64,000 nt of DNA, from NCBI GenBank assembly GCA_030141605.1, contig JAQGDQ010000249.1, positions 261,510 through 325,509 of the forward strand, read 5' to 3'. Made by a program: the position numbers and the translations under genes. The stretch comes from Tubiluchus corallicola (taxonomy: Eukaryota; Priapulida; Priapulimorpha; Priapulimorphida; Tubiluchidae). Numbering within the stretch: position 1 is the stretch's first letter; the number at the start of each line of letters is the position of its first letter. Shown piece after piece: positions 1 to 10,613 of this stretch. A model generated the notes under the pieces. It saw nothing but the letters and a program-made list of their open reading frames with translations. It did no database searches and was not told the origin of the DNA.

Positions 1-44
1 TCCCTGTGATTCTCAGTTCTATTATTTACATGATAATTTATTTT

Positions 45-450
45 TGATTGTCTAAGAATTGTGCTTGTATCATGATGTATATTTCAGTTGCCATTGTTCT
101 TATGTTTCCGTTGTCAGATTTTTATTTTCAGTTCTTGTTTGATTCTTTATTGAACACTTTTTATTACTGCATATGAATTGTATTAATATGTTATATATAA
201 CGCGTTATAAACAAATCAATTTAATGCCATTTGTAAGAATTAAATCCTAACTACAAGCAGTACTAACACTAATAAACTGTAGCACAGCGCTCATAAAAAT
301 GTTCATCACTAACCAAAGGCCAGCTGACTAGATGACCAATTGGTCTTTCGCTGCTCTTTCTTCGCAATTTTTTCTTCAAATTATTATTTATATTATAAGA
401 ATGTGTGGATTGGAAGATAAATAAAAAAGATTATAAGATAATAAGTATAA
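45..450 (+). repeat. Dispersed repeat, copy A (3'-end-like fragment with stem-loop)
   Basis: This stretch is repeated in direct orientation at about 1308-1700 with a similar order of blocks. Both copies end with a hairpin-forming block (315-360, built around the palindrome GACCAATTGGTC and flanked by complementary GCAGC/GCTGC) followed by an A/T-rich tail. A hairpin plus a simple tail is typical of 3' ends of non-LTR retrotransposons or SINEs. No coding capacity is visible, so the class is inferred. Confidence 0.5.
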
Positions 451-589
451 AAGTACAATATATTTTGCTTTTGTTTTTCTAAATTTATGGTACATTCCAC
501 TTTGAAGCATCATAATTCATGACATAGTTTTAACTATGCTGAATTATGGACGGTACACACGTTTCCAATAATTTTGTTGCTTTTGTGTG

Positions 590-800
590 ATATAATTTTT
601 GCCCTAAGTTGAATCGTGTTTTGATTTGCTTGTGATAATTTCTTTTGTTTTCAGCTGAATTGCGTTTGTTTTATAAAATTTTCGCTTTGAGTTTCATTTT
701 GTTTGATACAATTTTTTGCTATAAGTTAAATTCCGTTCTGCATTGCTTGTGAAAACTTACTTTTATTCTGAGTGGAATTGCATTTCTGCGTTGAGTTGAT
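590..800 (+). repeat. Degenerate two-copy tandem repeat
   Basis: Blocks such as GCTTGTGATAATTTC...GAATTGCGTTT recur about 120 bases later as GCTTGTGAAAACTTAC...GAATTGCATTT. No gene is visible here. Confidence 0.3.
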
Positions 801-881
801 TTTTGTTGCTTTTGCCTTTTATATATACACAAACACCTAATAAATGTCATGAGCTTGTGAGTAAACTTGTATTTTTAATAA

Positions 882-930
882 GGGGCAGCTGACCAAGTGA
901 CCAATAGGTCTTTCGCTGTTCCTTCTCAGC
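882..930 (+). repeat. Short copy of the hairpin block of the 1-1.7 kb repeat
   Basis: GGGGCAGCTGACCAAGTGACC followed by AATAGGTCTTTCGCTG matches the hairpin blocks at 315-360 and 1575-1618. It is a third, truncated copy in the same orientation. Confidence 0.45.
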
Positions 931-1307
931 TGCAATGAAATGTAAAAATAACTATGACGAATTTTAACTGCATTGAGAAAATAAAATTGAATAAACGGTT
1001 GTATTCTCAGCAATCCTACCAAGTTTAATTTAGACGTGTACCACACAGCTCAAGGTCCAAGCAGCAAAACCGCACACTGATTCCTCCTGTAGGCAAATAT
1101 TCAAAACTCACACTTAATTTTAACGGTTTACAAACAAACTGATTCAAATATAGTACTAGCTTAACCAATTTTTACACTGAACGTAAAACAGTTCTTTTGT
1201 GTGCTTTAACTATCTGGTTATTTATTTTACCTCAGATCATCAAAAATCGCTCTGTATTTTTTTACAATTATTATAATATATTATGACTCCATTATACATT
1301 CGCTTGC

Positions 1308-1700
1308 TCATGTCTAAGAATTATGCTTGTGTTATAAAGTAAATTTCAGTTGCCATTGTTATTATGTTTCTGTTGTCAGATTTTTATTTCAGTTCAGTTT
1401 TATTTCAGTTTGATTTTTTTTATTATGCACTTATCATTACTGTGTATGAATTGTACTAACACGTTATAAGCATGTCAATTTAATGTCATTCGTAACAATT
1501 TAGTTTTTATTATAAGCAGTACAAACACTAATACACTGTAGCATAGCGCCTATAAAAATGTTCATCACTAACCAAAGGGCAGCTGACTAGATGACCAATT
1601 GGTCTTTCTCTGCCCTTTTTTCACATTTTTGTTACTGAATTAATTGTATTATAACTGTGTGTGTGTTACAAGATAAATAAGATTATTATTATTAGTTCTT
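1308..1700 (+). repeat. Dispersed repeat, copy C, with (ATT)n-like tail
   Basis: This is a direct repeat of 45-450. It shares the opening CTAAGAATT.TGCTTGTG, the middle CTGTAGCA.AGCGC and the block TAAAAATGTTCATCACTAACC. The hairpin arms AAAGGGCAG / CTGCCCTTT are intact here, and the copy ends in GATTATTATTATTAG, as expected of a non-LTR element tail. From 1700 to 2201 I see only A/T-rich sequence without genes. Confidence 0.5.
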
Positions 1701-2206
1701 AAAAATTTAAATTATATTAAACCAACATTATTAACGTCAATTTTGTAGCATTAAAACCACGGTGAGTGCTCACAGAATGTTTACTTCTCCGTTGCTTAAA
1801 ACACGATTCACTGACTGGTTAAAAACTTAAATATTATCTTCATGCTTAAACGTCTACAAGCATCTAAACATAAAACCGTCGTATACTACAACCTAATACT
1901 CACGATAAAGCACAGTACTACAATGTAATTAAACCGTTTTAATCAAATCTTTATGCTGAAGTATGGATCTATGTTCTGATCAGACAGTGGAAATTCATGA
2001 TAATTTGAAAAGCAACATAATTTACCTGATGATCATGGCTCTCTCTCAAACACAGAAACGAAGATTAAAGTGCCATTAAAAAGTAGTCAATAAGTAAATT
2101 AAGTCAATATCCTATGCAGGCAATGGAAGCTACAGAGTGCTGCATCCCAACACATGTGAATTAAATGGAAAAGAATGTTGCAAAATGATTGAGTGCTCGT
2201 TATCTA

Positions 2207-3880
2207 TGTGATGATTGGTTATACCACCCATCATTGTCGCAACACCTATTTTGATATATCTTTCCTATGAGGTTGTGTGTGCATAATTAATGATCTAATT
2301 ACCTGATTGATTTATTGCACTGTTTATTTAAACTTATATTACATTGTGTGTTTTTGTAAGATCTTGACACTAGATGGCTCTGGCCGCTTATTTCTCTGCT
2401 TACCTGTAATTAGGTTACCTGAAAATTCGAATACCAAATGGCTTCAACCTGTTTTGGGATCTTACTACCGAGTTCGTGTTTTACACTAGTTATGTTCTGA
2501 CTGTCGAAGTTACAGGGTGGTGGAGTTTTGCTGGTTAGTCCACATTCTGAGGTAATTTTATATGGCTGAACACCAAGTTTGGTGTGAACCTGTCTTTGTT
2601 GGCACTCGTATGCAGTGAGATGATTTATCACAAAGACAATGGTTTTGGCTACTTTTGTTTATTCGTTGTTTGCTGTGATGACACTGTCTTGATATTCCAA
2701 GAAGCAAGGGTTTGGTAACCATATTTCTACCTGCAGAATAGGACTCAAATTCTCGTTGAATAGTAGTGGAAAACCAGTCGAGGACCAGTTCTACCTGGAC
2801 CAATGGTCTGTCTGTTTGTCTGAACTGAAGGTTCTGTTTGTCACCCTGCAAAAGGACGATACCTGGCTTTATTACTGGGAGTCTGAGGCAACGAGGCAAG
2901 AGTTCAATCCCGAGGCAACCAGGTACGAGTTCAACCGCTGGATTTCCGGAGTAGTTTTAAAGCGTGGTCCATGCAGAGGCTGGATTGGTGACCATTGGCA
3001 AAGAGTTGCTGGCGAGGACGTGGCTGACTACTGGAGATGAAAAGCTGGTGTGGTATGGTTGGAGACTCAAGAGCGTGGTTGATAGATCCAAAAGCCTGAT
3101 GAGAGACAGAAGCGTAGCCGGCCAACGTTACTTTTGGGAGAATTAGGTATTGTTCGAAATTGTTATCAGTTCAATTTTGCTATCATCGTTTTACTGATTA
3201 AATTCTAAATCTAAATATTAGCTTTTAGTTCCGTTTTCGTTCTGATTAAATAATTTGCACGTGCACACAAGTGTTTCACCAGTGACACGGATTCACGTAG
3301 CCTACACAAATAAATGATTATCCTGTAGATTTAGCACAGGGGTGTGCAAATTGCGGCCCGCGGGCCACTAATGAAAATGCGGCCCAGGCGATTAATTGAG
3401 TGTATCCAGCTGAAGTCCGTGCCACGATCCCAAAGATAGTGCGGGTAGTTTTTTCTACTAGATCGGATGCCATTAACCCTTACAAGACGGTTGTAGCTTA
3501 ATGTCACTGTACTACACAGACTGTGTGATGCACATTACTAATATGCATTGTAATGAAATTACCACAATCTGTCCTGAAAGTAGAAATATATAGTTTGTAA
3601 TATAAATTTTAATAACTTCTAAAATAGTTTCTTGAATGCAGTAGTAATGATGTACGCAGGTCGGATGCAAAAAAATCGTTATTAGGCCTTTCTGTACTTG
3701 GCTCCTTGATCAAACTGCTTGTGGCCCACAGGAATTGCGGGAAAGTTTCATGTGGCCCAGCTAGTCAGATAATTTGCACACCCCTGATTTAGCATATAAA
3801 AGTGACGGAAACGCTCGAGAACCTTGAACACAGTACTCTGATTTCTTAACGTCCTGACTTAATTATTACACGGCGTCACA
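2207..3880. repeat. Left terminal arm of the retroelement (LTR-like, inverted)
   Basis: In plus orientation it starts TGTGATGATTGG and ends ACGGCGTCACA, so it has LTR-type TG...CA ends. It is the reverse complement of 9483-10613 with very few mismatches. It is longer because of a 450-bp hAT insertion (3337-3786) and because about 80-90 bases near 2620-2705 are missing from the right arm. The inner end (GGCGTCACA) faces pol, the same end that faces the primer-binding site on the other side. Confidence 0.85.
3337..3786. mobile_element. Non-autonomous hAT-type element
   Basis: The ends are inverted: CAGGGGTGTGCAAATT at the left and AATTTGCACACCCCTG at the right. Both sides carry the 8-bp duplication ATTTAGCA (3329-3336 and 3787-3794), the hallmark of hAT transposases. 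The right arm of the host retroelement keeps the uninterrupted site (TGCTAAAT at 9569-9576). No transposase ORF is present, so this is a miniature derivative. The subterminal GCGGCCCGCGGGCC block is common in such elements. Confidence 0.9.
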
Positions 3881-3912
3881 ATTTATAGCATCTCTCTCCT
3901 TTTAAAACTCTG
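3881..3912 (-). promoter_or_regulatory. Candidate polypurine tract next to the left arm
   Basis: On the coding (minus) strand the bases AAAAGGAGAGAGA precede the left arm, separated from it by about ten bases. A purine run here is where plus-strand DNA synthesis would be primed. The gap before TGTGACG is larger than usual, so the assignment is tentative. From 3912 to 4165 nothing else is recognised. Confidence 0.4.
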
Positions 3913-4165
3913 AAGGAGTTTTCACAACATAGCGACACCTATATTGAAACGATTGAAGAAAATAAAAGCTAAACAATCATTTGCTAACTAAATGGGCTAT
4001 CTTAATTACTCTGAGAAGCAACTTCAATCAATACTGATACAAAATAAATCTACAAATAACGCAATAAACGACTTTACTTCTGCCATTTCACTTTTAAAGG
4101 CTTTATATTGTTTAATTGGAAAAAAAACAATTTCTTCGTATAAAACTATCAAAATTAGGCAAAAT

Positions 4166-6112
4166 TTATAGGCGTGAAAGTGCATCCGCCACAACATTCA
4201 TTCGTCCCGGAATATTCTCCACCGTGTAAGAGTATTCCTGAAAAATGAGCGACCAGTGACACAACCGGCGGTTATTACGCTTAATGCGAGGAAGGGCCAA
4301 CAAGCTGCGCTGGTCAGTTCGGATAGTAAAATGCCGCCCTTCCAGAAAGTATCTCAAGTTCTCCACACAGTATACAACTGCTAAACACTCCACTTCTACC
4401 ACACTGTAATTACGCTCAGTAACAGTTAATTTTCTGCTGAGGTATGTTATAGGTACTTCACCATGTTCACTTTGTTCTTGGGATAGTACCCCACCTACAC
4501 CACTCAAAGATGCATCAGTAGTCAGTATAAAAGGCTTCATGAAATCTGGAGAGTGCAATACAGTGTCGGAGCCAACGCAGCCTTGCAATTCCACAAAACT
4601 CCGCTCGCAGGCTTCTGTCCACTCAACTTTGGTTGGAGCGCTTTTCTCAAGTAGCTCAAAAAGAGGAGCAGCCTTGCTACTGAACGTAGGAATGAACCTA
4701 CAGTAGAAGCCAACAAGACCCAAGTAGGCCCGTACTTGTTTCTTGTTTTGTGGACGTGGGAAGTTGTGTATGCATAGAATCTTGTTGGGTTGTGGCCACA
4801 AACGATTTTTGCAAATAACATAGCCAAGGAATTCAGTTTCTAGCATTGCAAAGCTGCATTTCTTTGGCTTTAGAGTCAGGCCAGCTTGCCTGATGCAAAA
4901 CAGTGTCAAACGCACATGATTTAGATGTTCGGGCCAAGACGTGGACTTAATTACAATGTCATCGATGTATCCTCTGGCAAAACGGGCCACAGTTTCAAGG
5001 ACACGATCTACTATGCTTTGGCAGGTAGATGCCGAATTCATCAGTCCAAACGGCATTACTATGAATTCAAATTTGCCAAAGTCAGTGGCAAATGCAGAGA
5101 TTGGCTGTGATTCAGGTGTGAGCATTATTTGCCAATAAGCTTTGGAGAGGTCCAGAGATCCAGAGTGCACTGTGCATCTCATGAACAATGTCGTCGACTC
5201 TTGGCATCGGGTATGGAAGAAAAGCTGTCTGAAGATTTAACTTGCGATAATCGACGCAAAATCTGACGGTGCCATCTCGTTTAGGGACTAAGACTGTTGG
5301 CGCTGACCAAACTGACTCAGAGCGCCTGATTACCCCTAACTTTTGAATGTCCTCCACTTCCTTCTTACCAGCTCCTTGCGTGCTTGTGGGAGTCTGTAGG
5401 GCCGCTGTTGGACTGGTGTCTGGTCAGTAAGAGAGATGTGATGTTCTACCACAGATGTGCGTCCCGGTAAATCGGTGAACATCTCCTTGAATTCTTGAAG
5501 TACTGACATCAGCTGCTCAGATTGGTCTTTGGTCAGAAAAGAGGGTAATATAACATCTTCTAGGGACTGAATTTCCTCAGCCAATGGCGGGAAGGCGTAT
5601 TCAGGAAAGCCGATTTCTTCGTCTAGCTCATCTTGGCCTACTTGCTCTTCAGCTAACTCAGGCACCTTAGTGAGATCGTTTTCTTCACGTTTAGAGAACA
5701 GAATAAGATTGTCATCTCTTTCTACAAATGGTTTGGGCATATTGATGTGATAGATGCGAACATTGCGTCTATTGCTTTTGTTTCCAATATTCACCTTATA
5801 TGTCAAGTCGGACACCTTGTCTACAACCTCGAATGGTCCTTTGAAGCACTTCTGCATCTTTCCATGCCCTTCATGCATCAACACGAGCACTTTGTCCAAT
5901 TTCCAACGACCTATCTGACGACATACGATCGTACCATCGTTTTTGGGCAATCTTTGCTTGACGAAGGGACTGATGTGCATCTTCAGTAGCACTTTCTACT
6001 GTGTTGATGATTCTCGTAACACATTCATCAATATTTTCTAATTTAGGAGAGTCTTGGCAGCCCCAATGTTCTTTCAAAGCAGCCAAGGGGCCCCGCACAG
6101 GGAAGCCATACA
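4166..6112 (-). pseudogene. Retroelement pol, second half (integrase C-terminus, RT, RNase H), frameshifted
   Basis: Read on the minus strand from 6112 down. First comes the integrase tail with a GPFEVV-type motif (about 5830). A linker with LTDQTPVQQRPYRLP (about 5410) precedes reverse transcriptase, which has WSAPTVLVPKRDG (about 5290), MPFGLMN, and the catalytic YIDD (about 4960). RNase H follows with TTDASLSGVGG (about 4510), ending in VVADALSRL and a stop at 4166. Reading is broken near 6113 (small deletion plus shift), 5890, 5350 and 5165, so no complete polyprotein can be made. Placing RT after integrase is the reverse of normal Ty3/gypsy order and matches Gmr1-like elements. Confidence 0.88.
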
Positions 6113-8857
6113 CTAATTCAAATGGAGAGCAAACAAGCAGAAAGGAAGAAGTTCATCCCATGGCGGACTATGTTCATCTTGCAGAAGTTTTAGGATGGAC
6201 GATTTAATGGAAGCATTGTATCGTTCTGTGAGACCATTAGCTTGGGGGTTGTATGGGGACGTGTAAATACCTTTTACTCCAGGGGCCTTTTCAAGATCAC
6301 GTATGAGCTTGGACGTGAACTGGGTCCCCCGATCTGAGATGATTTCCCTAGGCATCCTGTGTCTGCACATGTATTGTAAAAGTGCTTTCACAATTGTTTC
6401 TGTTTCTATGTTTGGTAATGGTATACAGTCAGGATAACGTGTTGCATGATCAATGATTGTTAAAGCATATTTGTTTCCTGAGGGTGTGCGTTGTGTACCT
6501 AGTGGGCCTATGATGTCAATTGCAATTGTGCGAAATGCAGTTGATGGTATTGCCAAAGGTTTGAGTTTCGTTTTATCAGCGCGTCGCACACGAGCAGTCT
6601 TTTGGCAGGTGGCACATGAACGGCAGAACTGTATCACAGAGCGTTTGATGCGTGGCCAAGTATATTCCTGCAGTACTCGCTTGGTAGTTTTCCTAATGCC
6701 TAAATGTCCAGCCATCTTATTATCATGTGCCAGGGAGAGCACCTGCAGTCTCCTTGTCTTAGGCACAACCAGTAGTTCTCGTGGTTCTAGGCTAGGACGC
6801 TCACATGCCAGGTAATAAAGTACTCCTTCATGAAAATAGTAGCCTTTGCCTTCTTTCCGCACAATTTCTTCAGTGCGTGCATTGTCGCGTAAGTTCCTTA
6901 AAGTTACATCATCTACTTGTTCTTGGTGTAACTGGGATTTACTGAGCTCAGTTAGGTGCATTTGGTTTTGCTCTGACTCGTGCTCAGTCAGTAGAGGTGC
7001 TTTGATTTTGTCTTGCAAAAACTCTTGTTGGAGGGTCTTGTCTCTTTCCTCAAGGTTTTGCAGTTTTGCAGCTTTACTGCGTGTAACAACTAATGCCGTG
7101 TGCAGCTTGTCACCACTACTGTTTTCATCCTGCTTCATAGCATGCTTTTTAAATTGGCAGGAGGAATCCATGTTGGCCACAGTAGGGGTTGAAGCTGGTT
7201 TCGGTACACACTGGAAGTTCTTACTCCTCTTTGCCGGGAATGGAGTAACTGCCGTCCGAAAGTCATTACCAAGTAAGAAGTCAACTGGAAGGTCACCAGA
7301 GACAGCCACTGTTAAATATCCACTGACCATCGGACTTTCAACCTCCACAATAGCCATGCGTACTTCCTTGGAATCTCCATGTACACACTTAATCGTCCTG
7401 GTTGACTCATCAACATATTGCTCTGGCCTTACCAAATCTGGGTGAACAAGGCTAGTGCATGCCCCAGTGTCGCGCATGCATTTCACATTCTTGCCATTCA
7501 CAGATGTCCAGCAGCAATATTCGTCTTCAGAAGATGCAATAATGTCGCGCGACTTCTTCGTGGTTTTGCTTGAACCACCTTCCTGGGTCTTCTTAGCATC
7601 ACCTTTAGCTAAAAAATTCCGACCCATCGTGCTTCTGCCTTTCCCGGTGGCTTCAGCACCTGCCATGCGTCTTCTGCATTGATTTCTCTTATGTCCCAAC
7701 TCGCCGCAGCTACTACCATCGTGCATTGGCGGCTTCAATCCTTTCTTAAATGTGTTAGGTTGCATGACTTTTAAACCACCCTGTATCGACGTCACAGATG
7801 CTTGGTACAAGTCTGCTTTTTCAACGACATCATCGAAGGAATGAAGATCTTGCCTCCGGACCCATTCACACATGTCACGTGACATCAGTGTTAAGACTTG
7901 TTCCTTACAGACCAATTCCACAACTTTATCTACAGAGTCAGCACCGTCTGCATTTCTGTACTCATTGTAGGCACGAACAAGTCTTCTGCCAACTTGCTGA
8001 AAAGTCTCATTGGCCCTCTTTTTTATAGCACGAAAACGTTTCAAGTAGCTCTCGCTGGTTAATACATATGCTGCCAAAAGTGCTTTCTTCACAGCATCGT
8101 AGTTGCTCATTTGCTCAGGAGGTATTTGGTGAAAAGCAATTGAAGCTTTCCCGGTGAGTGCAGGCCCTAAAGATGCTGTATATACGTCCTGAGGAAACTT
8201 ATTTGCAGCTGCAGTTGATTCAAACTGACTTAAGAAATCGTCGATGTCTTCAGCGTTTTCATCAAAGACCCTCATTTTGATACGCTGGATGGGTGCATGC
8301 AATTGCGGGTTAACAGGAGGGGAAGGGTTTGCGACCTGTAATAAAGTGGGTGCGACCTCAATTCGTGCAAGTTCGGCACGCAATTTTTCAAGCTCAACCC
8401 GTTCCTGATGTTCAAGTTGCTTAATACGTAACTCTTTGTCCATCTGCATTTGCATCTCCATCTGCTTGACAGCTCGACGCTCTTCGCTGCGTAGCATTCC
8501 CTCAGTAATGTCGTCTGCCATAAATGACAAGTCGGGCGGGGGTGTGTGTTCTAACATCGTTGCCACAGTTGGCTTCCTTTTTACGCCACCTGAAATAGGG
8601 TTCACGGGAGTTGCTGCATTTAAATTAGCTTCAACATATATACCCGCGTCCAGGTCCGGATCACCAAGGCCTTGAATTGCTTGTGTTAGCGCAGGTTGCG
8701 TCATATTCAAAGGAAGCTGAGCTTGTAGAATAGCAGCTATTAAAACAGGTTTAGTCGCTGTTGAGGCAACTGTGATTCCGCGTTCAGCTATAATTTGTTT
8801 TAGCTGTGACACTTTTAAAATATTTAACTCGTTTTCAGTGTATGCGTTTGCTGCCAT
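6113..8857 (-). CDS. Retroelement Gag-protease-integrase ORF (914 aa)
   Basis: A long open frame starting ATGG at 8857 with A at -3. Residues about 10-47 resemble a SAP DNA-binding motif (LKVSQLKQIIAERGI). About 120-166 is a charged, Q/E-rich coiled coil, and about 206-352 is a retrotransposon Gag core. Near 385 lies a CGELGHKRNQC knuckle whose usual first cysteine appears to be missing. The protease active site DTGA is near 462. Integrase follows: HHCC zinc finger (H..AGH, then CRSCATC, about 712-750), then the catalytic D (IAIDIIG, ~780), D (SDRGTQF, ~842) and E (GLTERYN, ~875). No reverse transcriptase lies between protease and integrase. The frame ends prematurely at 6113, in the last part of the integrase catalytic domain. 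Confidence 0.88.
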   Translation of the reverse strand: MAANAYTENELNILKVSQLKQIIAERGITVASTATKPVLIAAILQAQLPLNMTQPALTQAIQGLGDPDLDAGIYVEANLNAATPVNPISGGVKRKPTVATMLEHTPPPDLSFMADDITEGMLRSEERRAVKQMEMQMQMDKELRIKQLEHQERVELEKLRAELARIEVAPTLLQVANPSPPVNPQLHAPIQRIKMRVFDENAEDIDDFLSQFESTAAANKFPQDVYTASLGPALTGKASIAFHQIPPEQMSNYDAVKKALLAAYVLTSESYLKRFRAIKKRANETFQQVGRRLVRAYNEYRNADGADSVDKVVELVCKEQVLTLMSRDMCEWVRRQDLHSFDDVVEKADLYQASVTSIQGGLKVMQPNTFKKGLKPPMHDGSSCGELGHKRNQCRRRMAGAEATGKGRSTMGRNFLAKGDAKKTQEGGSSKTTKKSRDIIASSEDEYCCWTSVNGKNVKCMRDTGACTSLVHPDLVRPEQYVDESTRTIKCVHGDSKEVRMAIVEVESPMVSGYLTVAVSGDLPVDFLLGNDFRTAVTPFPAKRSKNFQCVPKPASTPTVANMDSSCQFKKHAMKQDENSSGDKLHTALVVTRSKAAKLQNLEERDKTLQQEFLQDKIKAPLLTEHESEQNQMHLTELSKSQLHQEQVDDVTLRNLRDNARTEEIVRKEGKGYYFHEGVLYYLACERPSLEPRELLVVPKTRRLQVLSLAHDNKMAGHLGIRKTTKRVLQEYTWPRIKRSVIQFCRSCATCQKTARVRRADKTKLKPLAIPSTAFRTIAIDIIGPLGTQRTPSGNKYALTIIDHATRYPDCIPLPNIETETIVKALLQYMCRHRMPREIISDRGTQFTSKLIRDLEKAPGVKGIYTSPYNPQANGLTERYNASIKSSILKLLQDEHSPPWDELLPFCLFALHLN

Positions 8858-9461
8858 GGTAATTTACCGTTTCGTTTTATTTTTAATTTAATAAGGTATT
8901 GATACAGCAGTCAAATACTATGTGCAACTGTATTTTGTTTATAGTATTAGATTCTACGTAATTAATTTTTTTGCAAAGTATTTATTTGCGTTCTGTTTCG
9001 TTTTAACTTTACTATTACACTTGTGAAAATTTATTCACCACTCACGTGGTTTCTTTTACTCTACTACTCTCACTCTGTACACAAGCAAATTGCTCAGATT
9101 ACATACATCTAGTATTATGCAAAAATAAGTTCCGAACCGAACAGGAAATTATAAGCCGTTCTATATATTACTAGGGCTCATCAATTCGTAAACAAGCTTT
9201 TGCGTCGCATGCACTTCACAGCCAGACAATCTGACCTAGTTTACCTATAGTTCGAAATCGCCTACTGCAATGAAACTAACTGCTTTCTTGCGCAGAGAAA
9301 TTTATACCTACAGCACGGTCAACGCAAGTGTCAAAAGTTCTAAGCTTGCTCAGTAGAAATATTATATTATCAGTTCTGTAAAGGGCAGAGATGCTATTTT
9401 TCTAACAAGAAACAGAATAAATAATCTGCACAGCGGTTTCATTCAGTGACAGGCCTTAATT
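8858..9461 (-). other. 5' untranslated leader of the retroelement
   Basis: About 600 bases between the primer-binding site and the Gag start. They are A/T-rich and without an ORF. This is where packaging and translation signals would lie, but none can be identified by eye. Confidence 0.5.
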
Positions 9462-9479
9462 ATCCCACTTCTGACACCA
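9462..9479 (-). promoter_or_regulatory. tRNA primer-binding site of the retroelement
   Basis: On the coding strand TGGTGTCAGAAGTGGGA follows the end of the right arm after a 3-base spacer (ATT). The leading TGG is complementary to a tRNA 3' CCA. The following bases would pair with an acceptor stem beginning GTCAGAA, which resembles tRNA-Leu (inference). Its position directly after the arm shows that the arm occupies the 5' LTR position. Confidence 0.7.
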
Positions 9480-9482
9480 AAT

Positions 9483-10613
9483 TGTGACGCCGTGTAATAA
9501 TTAAGTCAGGACGTTAAGAAATCAGAGTACTGTGTTCAAGGTTCTCGAGCGTTTCCGTCACTTTTATATGCTAAATCTACAGGATAATCATTTATTTGTG
9601 TAGGCTACGTGAATCCGTGTCACTGGTGAAACACTTGTGTGCACGTGCAAATTATTTAATCAGAACGAAAACGGAACTAAAAGCTAATATTTAGATTTAG
9701 AATTTAATCAGTAAAACGATGATAGCAAAATTGAACTGATAACAATTTCGAACAATACCTAATTCTCCCAAAAGTAACGTTGGCCGGCTACGCTTCTGTC
9801 TCTCATCAGGCTTTTGAATCTATCAACCACGCTCTTGAGTCTCCAACCATACCACACCAGCTTTTCATCTCCAGTAGTCAGCCACGTCCTCGCCAGCAAC
9901 TCTTTGCCAATGGTCACCAATCCAGCCTCTGTATGGACCACGCTTTAAAACTACTCCGGAAATCCAGCGGTTGAACTCGTACCTGGTTGCCTCGGGATTG
10001 AACTCTTGCCTCGTTGCCTCAGACTCCCAGTAATAAAGCCAGATATCGTCCTTTTGCAGGGTGACAAACAGAACCTTCAGTTCAGACAAACAGACAGACC
10101 ATTGGTCCAGGTAGAACTGGTCCTCGACTGGTTTTCCACTACTATTCAACGAGAATTTGAGTCCTATTCTGCAGGTAGAAATATGGTTACCAAACCCTTG
10201 CTCACTGCATACGAGTGCCAACAAAGACAGGTTCACACCAAACTTGGTGTTCAGCCATATAAAATAACCTCAGAATGTGGACTAACCAGCAAAACTCCAC
10301 CACCCTGTAACTTCGACAGTCAGAACATAACTAGTGTAAAACACGAACTCTGTAGTAAGATCCCAAAACAGGTTGAAGCCATTTGGTATTCGAATTTTCA
10401 GGTAACCTAATTACAGGTAAGCAGAGAAATAAGCGGCCAGAGCCATCTAGTGTCAAAATCTAACAAAAACACACAATGTAATATAAGTTTAAATAAACAG
10501 TGCAATAAATCAATCAGGTAATTAGATCATTAATTATGCACACACAACGTCATAGGAAAGATATATCAAAATAGGTGTTGCGACAATGATGGGTGGTATA
10601 ACCGATCATCACA
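9483..10613. repeat. Right terminal arm of the retroelement (5' LTR position)
   Basis: 1131 bp, starting TGTGACGCCG and ending CGATCATCACA in plus orientation. It is the reverse complement of the left arm with only scattered differences seen by eye. It lacks the hAT insertion and about 80-90 bases present at 2620-2705. Open frames exist on both strands (123 aa minus at 9865-10236; 134 aa plus at 10006-10410) and are largely shared with the left arm. I recognise neither. Confidence 0.85.

Noticed and set aside
6453-8675. Plus-strand frames of 75-199 codons
   Set aside because: Shadows of the retroelement gag-protease-integrase on the opposite strand, which has clear catalytic motifs.
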